64,000 nucleotides of DNA from Luteibacter flocculans (GCF_023612255.1 NZ_CP063231.1:4210501-4274500); one strand, 5' to 3'; numbered from the stretch's first letter, positions 24,738 to 33,974 are shown. Made by a program: numbers and translations. The notes: generated by a model not told the origin, from the letters alone.

Positions 24738-25739
24738 TCAGCGGACGATAGCGTCGAAACGAGCGGCGATGTAGTCGTCGGTGAAGCTGGTCATGCTGAA
24801 GTCGCGGATGAAGCCGCAGTGCCCGCCGTACATGGCGATGTCCAGTTCCACGTTCGGTGGCAGGCGCAACTGATCGAAGGCCGTCACGGGGATCACGGGG
24901 TCGTCCCGCGAGGTCAGGATGGTGGCGGGCAGGTGCAGGTCCATCAGCCGGTCGCCCGCGACGGAATAGCCGTCCAGATAGGCTTCCAGCGAATCGAAGT
25001 CGGTATGCCGCAGCACCAGCGAGCGGGTCAGGTCACGCATGTTCTGACGCAATTCTTCGAGTTCGAAGTAGGTCTGTTGCGGAAAAGCCTGCTGCTTCAG
25101 GCGCAAGGAACGGCGCCACTTCTGCATGAAGTACGCTTGGTAGAACCAGGGCGCATCACTCTCCAGCGAAAAGAGGCCTTCGGCCGGATCGATGATCGGG
25201 CACACCGCCAGCACGTAGTCGATGGGGACGCCGAGCTTTGGCGCCAGCATCGCCGCACGCAGGGCGAAGTTGCCTCCGAGCGAGAAGCCCGCCACGCCGA
25301 TCGCCCTGGCGGGAAACATCCGTGCGATCTCGCCGAGCGCTGCCACCACCTCGTCGATACGGCAGGAATGGAACAACGCCTCGTTCAGCCCGTGGCTGTC
25401 GCCGTGATCGCGAAAGTTCAGACGAAAGACGTCCCAGCCGTCCTCGAGCAGGCGACTGCCGGTCTGCAGGACATAGGTGGAATCGACGCTGCCTTCCCAG
25501 CCGTGGAACAGGATGGCGAGACCACGTGACTCGCTGCGGGTGCGCTGCGCCGTGAAGCGGCCGCTGAGGCGATCGCCTCGCCCGACATCCACCAGCACTT
25601 CCTGCGCATGTTCCTGCACCCGACGCGCACGGCGCGGCAGCAGCTGGCGGCGAATGCCGCTGGACGAAAGCATGGTCTGGATATGACCGCTGCGCAGCGG
25701 CCATGGCGGACGAAAATCGGCCCCCGTCGGCAGGCTCAT
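24738..25739 (-). CDS. YheT-family alpha/beta hydrolase
   Basis: A 333-residue protein of the YheT/ABHD1-3 hydrolase group. The nucleophile elbow is GFSLGG, the acid probably lies in SRDDPVIPV and the catalytic His in MYGGHCGF. HGWEGS near residue 95 is the oxyanion-region motif. Eukaryotic relatives cleave phospholipids or medium-chain acyl esters; the bacterial substrate is unknown. Its start overlaps the stop of the upstream PlsC-like acyltransferase by 4 bp, which supports a lipid-related role. Confidence 0.88.
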   Translation of the reverse strand: MSLPTGADFRPPWPLRSGHIQTMLSSSGIRRQLLPRRARRVQEHAQEVLVDVGRGDRLSGRFTAQRTRSESRGLAILFHGWEGSVDSTYVLQTGSRLLEDGWDVFRLNFRDHGDSHGLNEALFHSCRIDEVVAALGEIARMFPARAIGVAGFSLGGNFALRAAMLAPKLGVPIDYVLAVCPIIDPAEGLFSLESDAPWFYQAYFMQKWRRSLRLKQQAFPQQTYFELEELRQNMRDLTRSLVLRHTDFDSLEAYLDGYSVAGDRLMDLHLPATILTSRDDPVIPVTAFDQLRLPPNVELDIAMYGGHCGFIRDFSMTSFTDDYIAARFDAIVR

Positions 25740-26536
25740 GCCGGGGAGTCGGTATCCAGGGCCTGCGCGATGCGTTCGCGCGAAGCCTCCGCCATGCGGC
25801 GACGTCCGTCCGGGGAGACCGGCACGGGTTCGAGGAAATGCACTTCGACGTCGAGCGGCGCCTCACCGAGCAGGCGCAAGAAATTGCCCATGAAGCTCTC
25901 ACCCTGGCGGAACCCGGCGTCGATCACACGCCGACCGTTGCGCGCAAAGCGCAGCGCCACGGGCTGCACCGGCACGTCGGCATCGAGCGCCGCCTGGAAG
26001 ATGCGGGCGTGGAATACGCGCAGAACACCGTCATGACCCGTACCGCCCTCGGGGAACACCGCCACGGAGCGGCCCTCACGCAGGCGCTCGACCATGGCGG
26101 CCATTACCGAGGCCAGCGAATGGTTGTTGCCGCGACGGTGAAAGATCGTGCCGCCACGCGCGGCCATCCAACCCACCAGCGGCCAGCGTGCGATCTCCGC
26201 CTTGGCGACGAAACACGCGGCACGCTGCGAATGGAGGAGTTCGATGTCCAGCCAGGAGGTGTGGTTCGCCACGAACAGCACCGGGTCGGGCAGTGCCTTC
26301 CCAAAGCGGCGGCTGCGGAAGCCAAAGACCCGCAACAGCAGGGTCGACCACATGCGAATAGTGCGGTGGGCGAGCGGCTCGCGGCCGTTCTTCATCACGC
26401 CACCGGCCCAGCTCAGGATGAACGCGCAGACCAGAATGCCGAACAGCACGTGGAGCAAAAGCAGGGGTATCCGCCACACATAGCGCAGCGGACGCAGGCG
26501 GTCGCGTGGGGTCGGGTTGGTGGTGGCGGCTTCCAT
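25736..26536 (-). CDS. 1-acyl-glycerol-3-phosphate acyltransferase (PlsC family)
   Basis: A 266-residue acyltransferase from the ATG at 26536 (a GTG 9 bp upstream is possible). A membrane anchor lies at about residues 20-43. The catalytic HxxxxD motif is HTSWLD in VANHTSWLDIELL, and the substrate-binding block is FPEGGTGHDG. It should transfer an acyl chain to lysophosphatidic acid or a related lipid at the inner membrane. The downstream YheT-like hydrolase overlaps its stop by 4 bp. Whether this is the housekeeping PlsC or an accessory copy cannot be told. Confidence 0.88.
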   Translation of the reverse strand: MEAATTNPTPRDRLRPLRYVWRIPLLLLHVLFGILVCAFILSWAGGVMKNGREPLAHRTIRMWSTLLLRVFGFRSRRFGKALPDPVLFVANHTSWLDIELLHSQRAACFVAKAEIARWPLVGWMAARGGTIFHRRGNNHSLASVMAAMVERLREGRSVAVFPEGGTGHDGVLRVFHARIFQAALDADVPVQPVALRFARNGRRVIDAGFRQGESFMGNFLRLLGEAPLDVEVHFLEPVPVSPDGRRRMAEASRERIAQALDTDSPA

Positions 26537-26629
26537 CGAGCGCACAAGATTAACGATGGGCGTGTCCTGCCGCTAGGGGAACCTGACTTTATTCTTATGT
26601 CACGTGGGCTTGGGCCGTCGTACCAACGC

Positions 26630-27109
26630 TCATGTACGGACATTTCCCAGCGGCAAGGCTGTCGATGCCTTGACCGTGCGCAGCACGAAGCTGGTGTTGA
26701 CGTCCGCCACACCGGAGGCATTGAGCAGGCGATCGAGCAGGAAACGGGAGAACCCGTCGAGGTCCGCGACATACACCTGCAGCAGATAATCCATGTCGCC
26801 GGTCAGGGCATGGCAGGCCACCACCTCTTCCCAGGCCGCCACCCGCTCGGTGAACGTCTCGATGGCCTCGGCCTCGTGCCGGGAGAGCTGCACACGAACG
26901 AAGGCCTGCAGACCCAGCCCGATCGACCGCGGTTCCAGTCGTGCCCCATAGCCTGCGATCACCCCATCGGCTTCGAGCTTCTGCACGCGCCGCAGGCAAG
27001 CGGACGGTGAGAGGTTCACCTCCGCCGCCAGTTCGGCATTGCTGGCGCGGCCGTTCGTCTGGAGCGCGGCGAGAATGCGCAGGTCTGTGCGGTCGAGGGC
27101 GGCTTGCAC
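26630..27109 (-). CDS. Lrp/AsnC-family regulator divergent from phhA
   Basis: A 159-residue regulator. The N-terminal helix-turn-helix is LRILAALQTNGRASNAELAAEVNLS followed by PSACLRRVQKLE. The RAM effector domain covers about residues 65-145, including the GDMDYLLQV block typical of Lrp proteins. It is transcribed away from phenylalanine hydroxylase with 130 bp between, and two palindromes lie in that gap. By family practice it probably senses an aromatic amino acid and regulates phhA; the effector is inferred, not shown. Confidence 0.9.
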   Translation of the reverse strand: MQAALDRTDLRILAALQTNGRASNAELAAEVNLSPSACLRRVQKLEADGVIAGYGARLEPRSIGLGLQAFVRVQLSRHEAEAIETFTERVAAWEEVVACHALTGDMDYLLQVYVADLDGFSRFLLDRLLNASGVADVNTSFVLRTVKASTALPLGNVRT

Positions 27110-27119
27110 GTTTGTTTCT

Positions 27120-27181
27120 CTATTTGTTGAATAGGCGCCGCATTATTGCGCTTATGGCGGCGTGCCTTGCAACTTTGCAAG
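27120..27181. promoter_or_regulatory. Two inverted repeats between the Lrp-type gene and phhA
   Basis: CTATT-TGTTG-AATAG at 27120-27134 is a perfect 15-bp AT-rich dyad of the size bound by Lrp/AsnC proteins, only 10 bp before the regulator start. CTTGCAA-CT-TTGCAAG at 27166-27181 is a second perfect dyad, 58 bp before the phhA start. They are candidate operators for mutual control of the divergent genes. Confidence 0.5.
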
Positions 27182-27239
27182 CCTATTGCGCCGAATCACG
27201 GCTAATCTGTGGTTCTTGTCACCCCACCAGGAGCCTCGC

Positions 27240-28127
27240 ATGGACACTCCCCGTCGCGTCGAACACCAGCAAACCGACCGCGGTTACGTGCCCGTCTATG
27301 CGACCGGCACTGTGGAACAGCCGTGGGCCAGCTATTCGAAGACGGACCACGAGGTGTGGGACACCCTGTATCGGCGCCAGCGGGAACTGCTGCCCTCGTA
27401 CGCCTGTCAGGAATTCCTCGATGGCGTGGAGCGCTTCGGCCTCGGCGATGGTGGGATCCCGCGCTTCGATGATCTGAACAAGGTGCTGGGCAAGGCCACC
27501 GGTTGGGAGCTGGTGGCCGTGGAAGGGCTGCTTCCCGACGAGGTGTTCTTCGATCACCTCGCCAACCGCCGCTTTCCGGTCAGCTGGTGGATCCGCAAGC
27601 CCGACCAGCTCGACTACCTGGCCGAGCCCGATCTGTTCCACGACCTGTTCGGCCACGTGCCGCTCCTGCTCAACCCGGTCTTTGCCGATTACATGCAGGC
27701 ATACGGCAAGGGTGGCATGAAGGCCCATGCGATCGGGCCCGAGGCGCTGATGAACCTCACGCGCCTGTACTGGTACACGGTGGAATTCGGCCTGATCCGC
27801 ACGGAACGGGGCCTGCGTATCTACGGCGCCGGCATCGTGAGTTCCAAGGGCGAGTCCATCTACTCCATCGATTCCGCCGCCCCCAACCGTCTGGGTTTCG
27901 ACCTGGAGCGGGTGATGAACACCCGGTACCGGATCGACACGTTCCAGCAGACCTACTTCGTGATCGACAACTTCGAGCAACTGTTCGACGCCACGGGGCC
28001 GGACTTCACGCCGATCTACGCGAAGCTCGCCCAGGGCGAGGCCGTCGCCGCGGGCGATGTGCTCCCGACGGACACGATTTACCAGCGGGGCACCCGGGAA
28101 GGCTTCGTTTCCGGCGGAGACAACTGA
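27240..28127 (+). CDS. phhA: Phenylalanine-4-hydroxylase
   Basis: A 295-residue iron- and pterin-dependent enzyme that converts phenylalanine to tyrosine, a single-domain bacterial form. The iron ligands are H134 and H139 (HDLFGH) and E182 (in YTVEFGLI). The pterin/substrate-site blocks PNRLGFDLERVM and GAGIVSSKGESIY are also present. The ATG at 27240 is preceded by AGGAG at good spacing; an upstream in-frame ATG would add unrelated residues. The pterin recycling gene phhB is not adjacent. Control by the divergent Lrp/AsnC-type gene is likely. Confidence 0.96.
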   Translation: MDTPRRVEHQQTDRGYVPVYATGTVEQPWASYSKTDHEVWDTLYRRQRELLPSYACQEFLDGVERFGLGDGGIPRFDDLNKVLGKATGWELVAVEGLLPDEVFFDHLANRRFPVSWWIRKPDQLDYLAEPDLFHDLFGHVPLLLNPVFADYMQAYGKGGMKAHAIGPEALMNLTRLYWYTVEFGLIRTERGLRIYGAGIVSSKGESIYSIDSAAPNRLGFDLERVMNTRYRIDTFQQTYFVIDNFEQLFDATGPDFTPIYAKLAQGEAVAAGDVLPTDTIYQRGTREGFVSGGDN

Positions 28128-28161
28128 AACTCAACGGCGGCCTAACGAATGACCGCCTACG

Positions 28162-28446
28162 ATGACTCCACTTCCGATCAAACAGGGTGGGTCCATCGTG
28201 GTCGTCTTCGATATTCCGTTCGAGTCCGTCGGTCCGGGGCTGTGGCTTCTTCAGAAGAACGAGTTCGAGGTCGGCGAGTTCTGCTCGCGCGACGACGCCC
28301 TTGAGTGCGCCATCAACGAAGCACGCCGTATCGAGGCCGCCAACGCGGCGTCCGACATCGTGCTGAACATCGAAGGCAACGACGGCGTATGGCGCGCTTT
28401 CGACACGTCGATCAAGCCGTACGCATCGCGCGTCCAGCACGCCTGA
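28162..28446 (+). CDS. Small conserved-looking protein of unknown function
   Basis: A 94-residue cytoplasmic protein that I cannot assign. The region IPFESVGPGLWLLQKNEFEV and the acidic end NIEGNDGVWRAFDTSI suggest a compact alpha/beta fold. The start is uncertain: a GTG at 28198, with GGTGGG in front, would give 82 residues. It lies 34 bp after phhA and is followed by a strong hairpin, so it may share the phhA transcript. Confidence 0.6.
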   Translation: MTPLPIKQGGSIVVVFDIPFESVGPGLWLLQKNEFEVGEFCSRDDALECAINEARRIEAANAASDIVLNIEGNDGVWRAFDTSIKPYASRVQHA

Positions 28447-28469
28447 GTCGCAAACACAGCGTTGCCCCC

Positions 28470-28501
28470 AGCGGGCGGGTCGGGAAACCGGCCCGCCCGC
28501 T
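28470..28501 (+). terminator. Terminator after the phhA-linked small gene
   Basis: A 14-bp stem (28470-28483 with 28488-28501, one G-T pair) closes on a GAAA tetraloop and is followed by TTTCCGTT. It lies 24 bp after the small gene's stop. The shape fits a rho-independent terminator with a short T-run. Confidence 0.75.
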
Positions 28502-28850
28502 TTCCGTTCGTAGGGGTTCCAAGCTCGTCGTGCCGGGTCGCTGAGGGCGGCAAGGCCACCGCCTTGCGCCACGCTGGCAGCTTCAGGGAGCGCGCCGCTA
28601 CCCACTCGAGGCACGGCCACACACTCACCGCGAACCGCTGCGGCGATGGAGCCGGAGGGCCATGGGCAAATGTCGGACAAAATAAAACCCCGGCAGCCAG
28701 GGGAGGAGCTGCCGGGGTCGCGTCGGGTCCAGGCTATCAGGGGAAATAGCGGGACCCGGGACAACCGATCAATACATCGCGTCGGTTGCCAACAGGTCGC
28801 CTCTCGGCGATCGAATACTTAGATAAGGGCGGAGCCGTGAAGTTCCCGTA
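28502..28850. other. Intergenic region with no gene seen
   Basis: About 350 bp between the plus-strand terminator and the stop codon of the minus-strand SGNH esterase. Apart from the minus-strand terminator at 28676-28717 I see no gene, repeat or RNA fold that I recognise. Confidence 0.6.
28676..28717 (-). terminator. Rho-independent terminator of the SGNH esterase gene
   Basis: CCCCGGCAGC (28688-28697) and GCTGCCGGGG (28708-28717) form a perfect 10-bp stem. Read on the minus strand, the stem is followed directly by TTTTATTTTG (to 28678), a good T-tract. It lies about 135 bp past the esterase stop codon. Confidence 0.88.
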
Positions 28851-29558
28851 TCACCTCAGGGGAGCATTTGGTTCCCGTTTAACTTCGGCCGCCGCCGCAT
28901 GCTCGGCAAGCCACGGACCCACCTGCGCCACCCACAACGCATAGCCTGACGCATTCATGTGCAGCCCGTCCTCGCGGAACAGGCCGGGCTTGGGTTGGCC
29001 CTGCGCATCGAGCATCGCCGGGGCGACGTCGAGGAACGCAACGTTCTTCTGTGTCATCGACCAGGTGCGGATGAGCTGGTTGGCCTTGCGGATGTTCGGT
29101 AGCAGGGCGAGCCGGGCAATGCTCGGCTTGATCGAGATGAAGGCGATCGGTACCTGGGGCTGGTCCTGGCGAACCTTGGCGACGAAGGCGGCGAAGTCGT
29201 CGCGGACCTGTTCGGGCGTGTCGCCGTTCTGCAGGTCGTTGTCACCGGCATACATCACGATCGCCACGGGATGGTACGGCGTCACGATCCGGTCGGCGAA
29301 CGCCGTGCTGTCGTCCAGGTCCGAGCCGCCGAAACCGCGGTTGATCACGCGATAGCCGGGAAAATCCTGCGCAAGCGTGGACCACATGCGAATCGACGAG
29401 CTGCCGATGAACAGCACCGCGTTGGCAGGTGGCGGATTGCTGCGGTCCGAGGCCTCGAAGGCCTGGATATCGTGTTCCCACTGGCTGTGGTCAGGGCCTT
29501 TCGCGTGCGCGGCGAAAGAAATAACGAGCAAGGTGAGGAGGATCGTCAGCTTCTTCAT
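28851..29558 (-). CDS. Exported SGNH/GDSL-type esterase
   Basis: A 235-residue hydrolase with a Sec signal peptide (MKKLTILLTLLVISFAAHA) from the ATG at 29558. Block I is FIGSSSIRMW, a Ser-rich variant of GDS with the first Ser as likely nucleophile. The Gly block is NRGFGGSDLDD, the Asn block is MYAGDNDL, and the catalytic His lies in DGLHMNASGYALW. All four SGNH residues are therefore present. It is likely a periplasmic esterase or deacetylase acting on a carbohydrate ester or lipid; the substrate is unknown. Confidence 0.9.
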   Translation of the reverse strand: MKKLTILLTLLVISFAAHAKGPDHSQWEHDIQAFEASDRSNPPPANAVLFIGSSSIRMWSTLAQDFPGYRVINRGFGGSDLDDSTAFADRIVTPYHPVAIVMYAGDNDLQNGDTPEQVRDDFAAFVAKVRQDQPQVPIAFISIKPSIARLALLPNIRKANQLIRTWSMTQKNVAFLDVAPAMLDAQGQPKPGLFREDGLHMNASGYALWVAQVGPWLAEHAAAAEVKREPNAPLR

Positions 29559-29576
29559 CCGGCGCACCGTAACCGC

Positions 29577-30281
29577 TTACGTCGGCGGGGGCAAACCGCC
29601 CTGGCGTTCCACAGGTGTGACCTTGAGCACCGCTTCGATGCGCTTGCCGTTCCAGCGATAGATGAAATGTTCGGCCTGAACGCACGGCGCCACCACGTCC
29701 GGATAGAACGCCGCAATGCACTCGCCGCCGGCATGACGTGCGCTGTCGTAGACGATGCCGTTGGAGCCTTGCTCGCGCAGACTCCGCGCCAGTTTCACGC
29801 TGGCCACGTAGGAGTCGGGATCGTGCTCGTCGACCCACCCTCCGCGGATGTCGTGGAAGCGACCCGTGATCGCGGTCTTGTAGCAACGGACCTGTACGTC
29901 CATCGGCGGCTCGTGAGTCGCGGCGAGAAAGGCTTCGCGATGGAACACCGTTTCCTCGATCGCCGTGGGAATGCTGTGCGCCGCGTAGAACACACCCCAG
30001 TGTCCATCGCTGAAACGGCTGCCTTCCGGCGGGATATGGGTAAACGCGGCCATGATCGGCGTGGTGCCGTGCCCGGACACGCGCCGCTCGGGCGGCACGA
30101 GGCGCAAGGCGCCCATTTCTTCGCGCAATCGGGGGTTGGTCAGCGACTCGATCTCCATCACCGCATCGATGTCCGCAGGGTCCGCGATGCGATCGAACAG
30201 GCCCACAGGCGGGAACCGGCTCGGCACGATCCGATAGGCATGGCTCCAGCGGATGCGGCGAAGCGGCGGCGTCGCGCTCAT
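29577..30281 (-). CDS. RES-domain toxin
   Basis: A 234-residue RES-domain protein, the toxin half of a RES/Xre module. The start at 30281 overlaps the antitoxin stop by 4 bp. The signature residues are Arg in AYRIVPSRF (R17), Glu in HSIPTAIEETVFHR and Ser in NGIVYDSARHAGGECIA. Characterised RES toxins (MbcT, Res) degrade or phosphorolyse NAD+, and ParT ADP-ribosylates PRPP synthetase, so activity on NAD+ is likely. It lacks any signal peptide and should act in the cytoplasm. The frame is intact, so the module is probably functional. Confidence 0.9.
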   Translation of the reverse strand: MSATPPLRRIRWSHAYRIVPSRFPPVGLFDRIADPADIDAVMEIESLTNPRLREEMGALRLVPPERRVSGHGTTPIMAAFTHIPPEGSRFSDGHWGVFYAAHSIPTAIEETVFHREAFLAATHEPPMDVQVRCYKTAITGRFHDIRGGWVDEHDPDSYVASVKLARSLREQGSNGIVYDSARHAGGECIAAFYPDVVAPCVQAEHFIYRWNGKRIEAVLKVTPVERQGGLPPPT

Positions 30282-30679
30282 CCGTTCCAGCCGCGCTGGG
30301 CATCCAGGTACTGCCGGACCACGTAAAGGTCGGCCACGTTGCCTGAAAGCATCCGATCCAGCGCCGAACGCCCGCCGAACAGCGGCGCATCGTTGGGCCG
30401 GCGCACCCAGGCGTCGGCCTGGGTGGGATCGGGGAAGAGGATCTGCAAATCTTTCCAGATGCCGAGCAGGTAGCTGATGCGTTCGATCACATCGCGCGAG
30501 GGCGTGCCGTCCTGCTGTTTCTTCCACTTGAAGTAGGTGGATTCGGGCGGCTCGCCGAGCAGCGTACGTTGCTCGGCGGCGCGGAGCTTCCAGCGGTCCG
30601 CCAGTGAGAAAAAGGCGCGGAGGGCGGGGCCGCCCAGGTCGGTGGCCGGCGGCGGTGCGGCTTGGATGACATGGTGCAT
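30278..30679 (-). CDS. Xre/MbcA/ParS-type antitoxin (DUF2384)
   Basis: A 133-residue antitoxin upstream of the RES toxin. The N-terminal half has an Xre-like helix-turn-helix (LRAAEQRTLLGEPPESTYFKW). The C-terminal DUF2384 domain ends in FGGRSALDRMLSGNVADL and YLDAQRGW, the segment that in MbcA/Xre plugs the toxin active site. It should bind the operon promoter and neutralise the toxin. The operator candidate lies 14-50 bp upstream of its start codon. Confidence 0.9.
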   Translation of the reverse strand: MHHVIQAAPPPATDLGGPALRAFFSLADRWKLRAAEQRTLLGEPPESTYFKWKKQQDGTPSRDVIERISYLLGIWKDLQILFPDPTQADAWVRRPNDAPLFGGRSALDRMLSGNVADLYVVRQYLDAQRGWNG

Positions 30680-30692
30680 CGTGGCTTCACCT

Positions 30693-30729
30693 GTGGAGTT
30701 GTGATGCAGTGTACTCCACTTGTGGAGTA
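30693..30729. promoter_or_regulatory. Palindromic operator of the RES/Xre module
   Basis: TACTCCAC (30712-30719) and GTGGAGTA (30722-30729) form a perfect inverted repeat around TT. A third copy of the half-site GTGGAGT is at 30693-30699. The cluster is just upstream of the antitoxin start, as expected for autorepression by the Xre antitoxin. Confidence 0.7.
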
Positions 30730-30759
30730 AATGCTGTAGGCACCACCTCGCCGGCCGGC

Positions 30760-32493
30760 TTATTTCCGGGACGCGATCCAGGCGTCCACATGCTGCTCCA
30801 GCACCGGCAGCGGCACGGAGCCCAGCGCCAGCACCGTGTCGTGGAACGCGCGCAGGTCGAACTTCTCGCCCAATTGCTTCTCGGCGCGCTCGCGCAGCTC
30901 GCGAATCTTCAGGTAACCCAGCTCGTAGGACAGCGCCTGTCCCGGCCAGCTGATGTAGCGGTCCACCTCATTCGCGATTTCACGATCGCTCAGCGCCGTG
31001 TTCTGGGTGAGATAGTCGATCGCCTGCTGGCGGGTCCAGCCGAGATGATGGATGCCGGTATCCACCACCAGGCGACACGCACGCCACATCTGATAGGTCA
31101 GGTAACCGAAGTGTTCGTAGGGCGTGTGGTAGATGCCCATCTCCTCACCCAGGTATTCCGAGTACAGCGCCCAGCCTTCGCCATAGGCGGAGATGTAGCC
31201 GTCGCGGCGGAACGGCGGCAGGCCCTGCTGCTCGGCCGAGAGGGCCAGTTGCAAGGCGTGGCCGGGCATCGATTCGTGCAAGGTCAGCGCCGGCATGTTG
31301 AACAGTGGCCGGGACGGCAGATCGTAGGTGTTGACCAGATAGACGTCCGCACCGCCGCGACCGGAGGTGTAGTACGGCGCGATATCGGCCGGCACGGGCT
31401 CGATGGCAAACCGTTGCCGCGGCAGCAGGCCGAAGTATTGACCGAGCTTCGCATCGACCTGCTTGGCGACCCAGGCGGTACGCATCAGCAGCTCGTCGGG
31501 CGTCTTCGCGTAGAACTGCGGATCGGTGCGCAAAAAGGTGAGGAACGCCGGGAAGTCACCCTTGAAGTCCGTTTGCTTCATGGTCTCGAGCATCGCGCGG
31601 TGGATGCGGTCCACCTCGCGGAGGCCGATGGCGTGGATCTCGTCGGGCGTCAGGTCGAGCGTGGTGTATTCGCGGATCTGCTGCCGGTAGTACGCCTTGC
31701 CGTCGGGGAGCGACTCGGCGGCCAGCGTCGTTCGCGCCTTCGGCAGGTATTCGTTGCGGAAGAACGTCAGCAACTTGCCGTACGCGGGAATGACGCCCTT
31801 GGCGATGGCGTCACGGGCCTCCTTGCGCAGCGCGTCGGCGTCTGCTGCCGGCAGCGTCTTCGGCATGGCCTTGAAAGGCTTGTACAGCGCGCTGTCTTCG
31901 GGGTTCTTCAGCTCCGCGACGGCAGCGATCGAGGCGTCGCGACCGTCCAGCACGGCGCGCGGCACGGTGAAGCCGCGCGCGAGGCCCAGGCGCATGTTCG
32001 CGATCTCCTGGTCCATGTAGGTCGGGATCTGGCGCAGACGCTCGATGTAATGCCGATAGTCGTCACGCGTGCGCAGATCGTCGCCGTGCAGCACATAGCC
32101 GATGTCGGACCAGAACGCCGAGTCGCTGTTGAACGGCATCTGCCACTGCGCGAAGCGCTGCGACGCGGCGAGATTGCCGATCTGCTCGCGGTACACCGCG
32201 TAGTCGACCTTCACCTCCGGGCTGAGCGACGCCGTGTCGATGCGGTCGAGCTGGGCCAGCACGTCGTTCCAGTAGGCCAGACGCTTCGCCTGACTCGCCG
32301 CATCCACGGTGTCGAGCCGTCCGTCGCCAGGCTGCGCCTCGCCCGAGGTGAGTATCCCCGACTGGCCGTTACGCCACTGCCATTCCTTTGAATAGATGGC
32401 CTTGAAAGCATCGTCGGCCGTGGTGGCCGCCTGGGCGGTGCCGGCGAGAAGGCCAGCGAGGGCAAGAACTCGGATCCAGGGGGACATGCGCAT
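30760..32493 (-). CDS. Exported DUF885 protein, zinc-peptidase-like
   Basis: A protein of about 577 residues of the DUF885 family. A Sec signal peptide follows the chosen ATG at 32493 ([22 protein letters not shown]; the ATG at 32487 is equally possible). The family motif HESMPGH (a HExxxGH-type metal site) lies in [17 protein letters not shown], with [15 protein letters not shown] about 35 residues later supplying the third ligand. Distantly related to gluzincin peptidases, it is probably a periplasmic peptidase of unknown specificity. It is transcribed alone. Confidence 0.88.
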   Translation of the reverse strand: MRMSPWIRVLALAGLLAGTAQAATTADDAFKAIYSKEWQWRNGQSGILTSGEAQPGDGRLDTVDAASQAKRLAYWNDVLAQLDRIDTASLSPEVKVDYAVYREQIGNLAASQRFAQWQMPFNSDSAFWSDIGYVLHGDDLRTRDDYRHYIERLRQIPTYMDQEIANMRLGLARGFTVPRAVLDGRDASIAAVAELKNPEDSALYKPFKAMPKTLPAADADALRKEARDAIAKGVIPAYGKLLTFFRNEYLPKARTTLAAESLPDGKAYYRQQIREYTTLDLTPDEIHAIGLREVDRIHRAMLETMKQTDFKGDFPAFLTFLRTDPQFYAKTPDELLMRTAWVAKQVDAKLGQYFGLLPRQRFAIEPVPADIAPYYTSGRGGADVYLVNTYDLPSRPLFNMPALTLHESMPGHALQLALSAEQQGLPPFRRDGYISAYGEGWALYSEYLGEEMGIYHTPYEHFGYLTYQMWRACRLVVDTGIHHLGWTRQQAIDYLTQNTALSDREIANEVDRYISWPGQALSYELGYLKIRELRERAEKQLGEKFDLRAFHDTVLALGSVPLPVLEQHVDAWIASRK

Positions 32494-32564
32494 TCCGTCG
32501 GGTCGGGTCGGGGAAACCCCGATCATCGCATCCTCAGCGGAGGGTCTGCAGGCTTTGCGCGGTG

Positions 32565-33266
32565 TTACATGCCGTCGTAGTGACGGCGCATCGTGTCCAG
32601 GTACGCGTCCAGGTTGCGTCCGGGCAGATCGGCAAAGGTCTCGCCGGCATCGCGGCAGTCGGCGATGCGGTCGGGGCGGAAGTTACGGAAGGCGTGGCGA
32701 TGGCGACACCAGGTGCCGAGCGTCCACGCGCCGCCCCAGAAGGAAAGGCATAGCGGCTCGACTTCGCGCGTGGTACTGCGCCCTTCCGCGTCGCGATAGT
32801 CGAGGCACAGCACGCGGCGCGCCAGTACGGCCTCGTGCAGGCGGTCGAGCATCATCGCGACGTGATTCTGGAACGGATCGCGCCAGATCGGCGCGAAGAT
32901 GCGCGACTGCGCCGACTTCTCGCGCAGGTCGGGCGGCAGCACCGCCTCGATCTTGATCAGCGCCGCCTGCGCCTCGCGCGCCAGCCGCTCGCCGGCAAAC
33001 GCGCGAACGAAGCGCGTGCCGGCGACCAGGGCTTCGAGTTCGTCGGCGGAGAACATCAGCGGCGGGATGTCCGAGCCCTTGCGCAGGAGATAGCCCACGC
33101 CGGCCTCGCCTTCGATGGGCACGCCGGATAGCTGGAGGTCGGCGATGTCGCGGTAAACGGTGCGCAGCGACACCTCGAGCGTGCCCGCGAGCTGTCGCGC
33201 GGGCAGCGCCGTTCGCCGCCCGCGCAGCGCGTTGATGATGAGGAAGAGACGGTCGGCGCGGCGCAT
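32565..33266 (-). CDS. WYL-domain transcriptional regulator (YafY-like)
   Basis: A 233-residue regulator with an N-terminal HTH_11 domain (LFLIINALRGRRTALPARQLA, TVYRDIADLQ) and a C-terminal WYL domain. The WYL region reads LCLDYRDAEGRSTTREVEPL with LSFWGGAWTLGTWC. WYL proteins sense small molecules or nucleic acids and often repress an adjacent gene. The next gene on the same strand upstream is the GST-like gene, about 70 bp away, so a functional link is possible. The effector is unknown. Confidence 0.9.
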   Translation of the reverse strand: MRRADRLFLIINALRGRRTALPARQLAGTLEVSLRTVYRDIADLQLSGVPIEGEAGVGYLLRKGSDIPPLMFSADELEALVAGTRFVRAFAGERLAREAQAALIKIEAVLPPDLREKSAQSRIFAPIWRDPFQNHVAMMLDRLHEAVLARRVLCLDYRDAEGRSTTREVEPLCLSFWGGAWTLGTWCRHRHAFRNFRPDRIADCRDAGETFADLPGRNLDAYLDTMRRHYDGM

Positions 33267-33335
33267 CGATGCATCATCGCTTTCCGCGCGGTGCGCGGGA
33301 AGCGATGAAGGTCACGGCCACGCATGTCGGCCGAC

Positions 33336-33974
33336 TCAGGCGGCCGCCAGGGTCTGCGCCCGAGCGAGCGCCGCGTCCTGCACCACGGCACGGACGATGG
33401 CGGGGCGCACCATCAGCCGTGCCACGTAGGCCTCGAAAGCATCCCGACGCGGCACCACCCCGAACTTCATGGTCCAGTCCAGCGCGCTGGCCCAGAGAAT
33501 GTCGGCAGCGGTGAATCGCTCGCCCAACAACCAGGGGCCGGGCGACAACTGCGCTTCGAGGGTGTCCATCACCGTGTCGAAGTCGCCATAGGGGCAGGTC
33601 GAGACCGGCGCCGGCTCATGCTTCATGCGTCGATCCATCACCGCCGGTTCGAAACACGATCCGTAGAACGCGAGCCAGCGCAGGTAGGGACCACGCAGCG
33701 GATCGTCCAGCCCAGGTGCCAGGCCGGCGGACGGATAGAGGTCGGCGAGATAGGTAAAGATCGCCGGCCGCTCGGTCACCAGCCCGCCGAGATGTTCGAT
33801 CGCAGGCACCTTCCCCAGCGGGTTGATCTTCAGGTACGCCGGCCGACGCTGCTCGCCCTGGGTCAGGTCCATCACGTGCATGTCGTACTGCGCGCCCAGT
33901 TCTTCCAGCAGCATCAGAGCGGCGCCGGAACGACTATTGGGTGCGTGGTGGAAGGTGATCCGATTCGGGTTCAT
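33336..33974 (-). CDS. Glutathione S-transferase family protein
   Basis: A 212-residue cytosolic GST. The thioredoxin-like domain (residues 1-80) includes [20 protein letters not shown] with the probable catalytic Ser-Arg-Ser and the cis-Pro block [12 protein letters not shown]. The helical domain has [20 protein letters not shown], the N-capping/hydrophobic staple motif. The start at 33974 overlaps a short upstream frame by 4 bp. It probably conjugates or isomerises electrophiles; the substrate is unknown. Confidence 0.9.
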   Translation of the reverse strand: MNPNRITFHHAPNSRSGAALMLLEELGAQYDMHVMDLTQGEQRRPAYLKINPLGKVPAIEHLGGLVTERPAIFTYLADLYPSAGLAPGLDDPLRGPYLRWLAFYGSCFEPAVMDRRMKHEPAPVSTCPYGDFDTVMDTLEAQLSPGPWLLGERFTAADILWASALDWTMKFGVVPRRDAFEAYVARLMVRPAIVRAVVQDAALARAQTLAAA

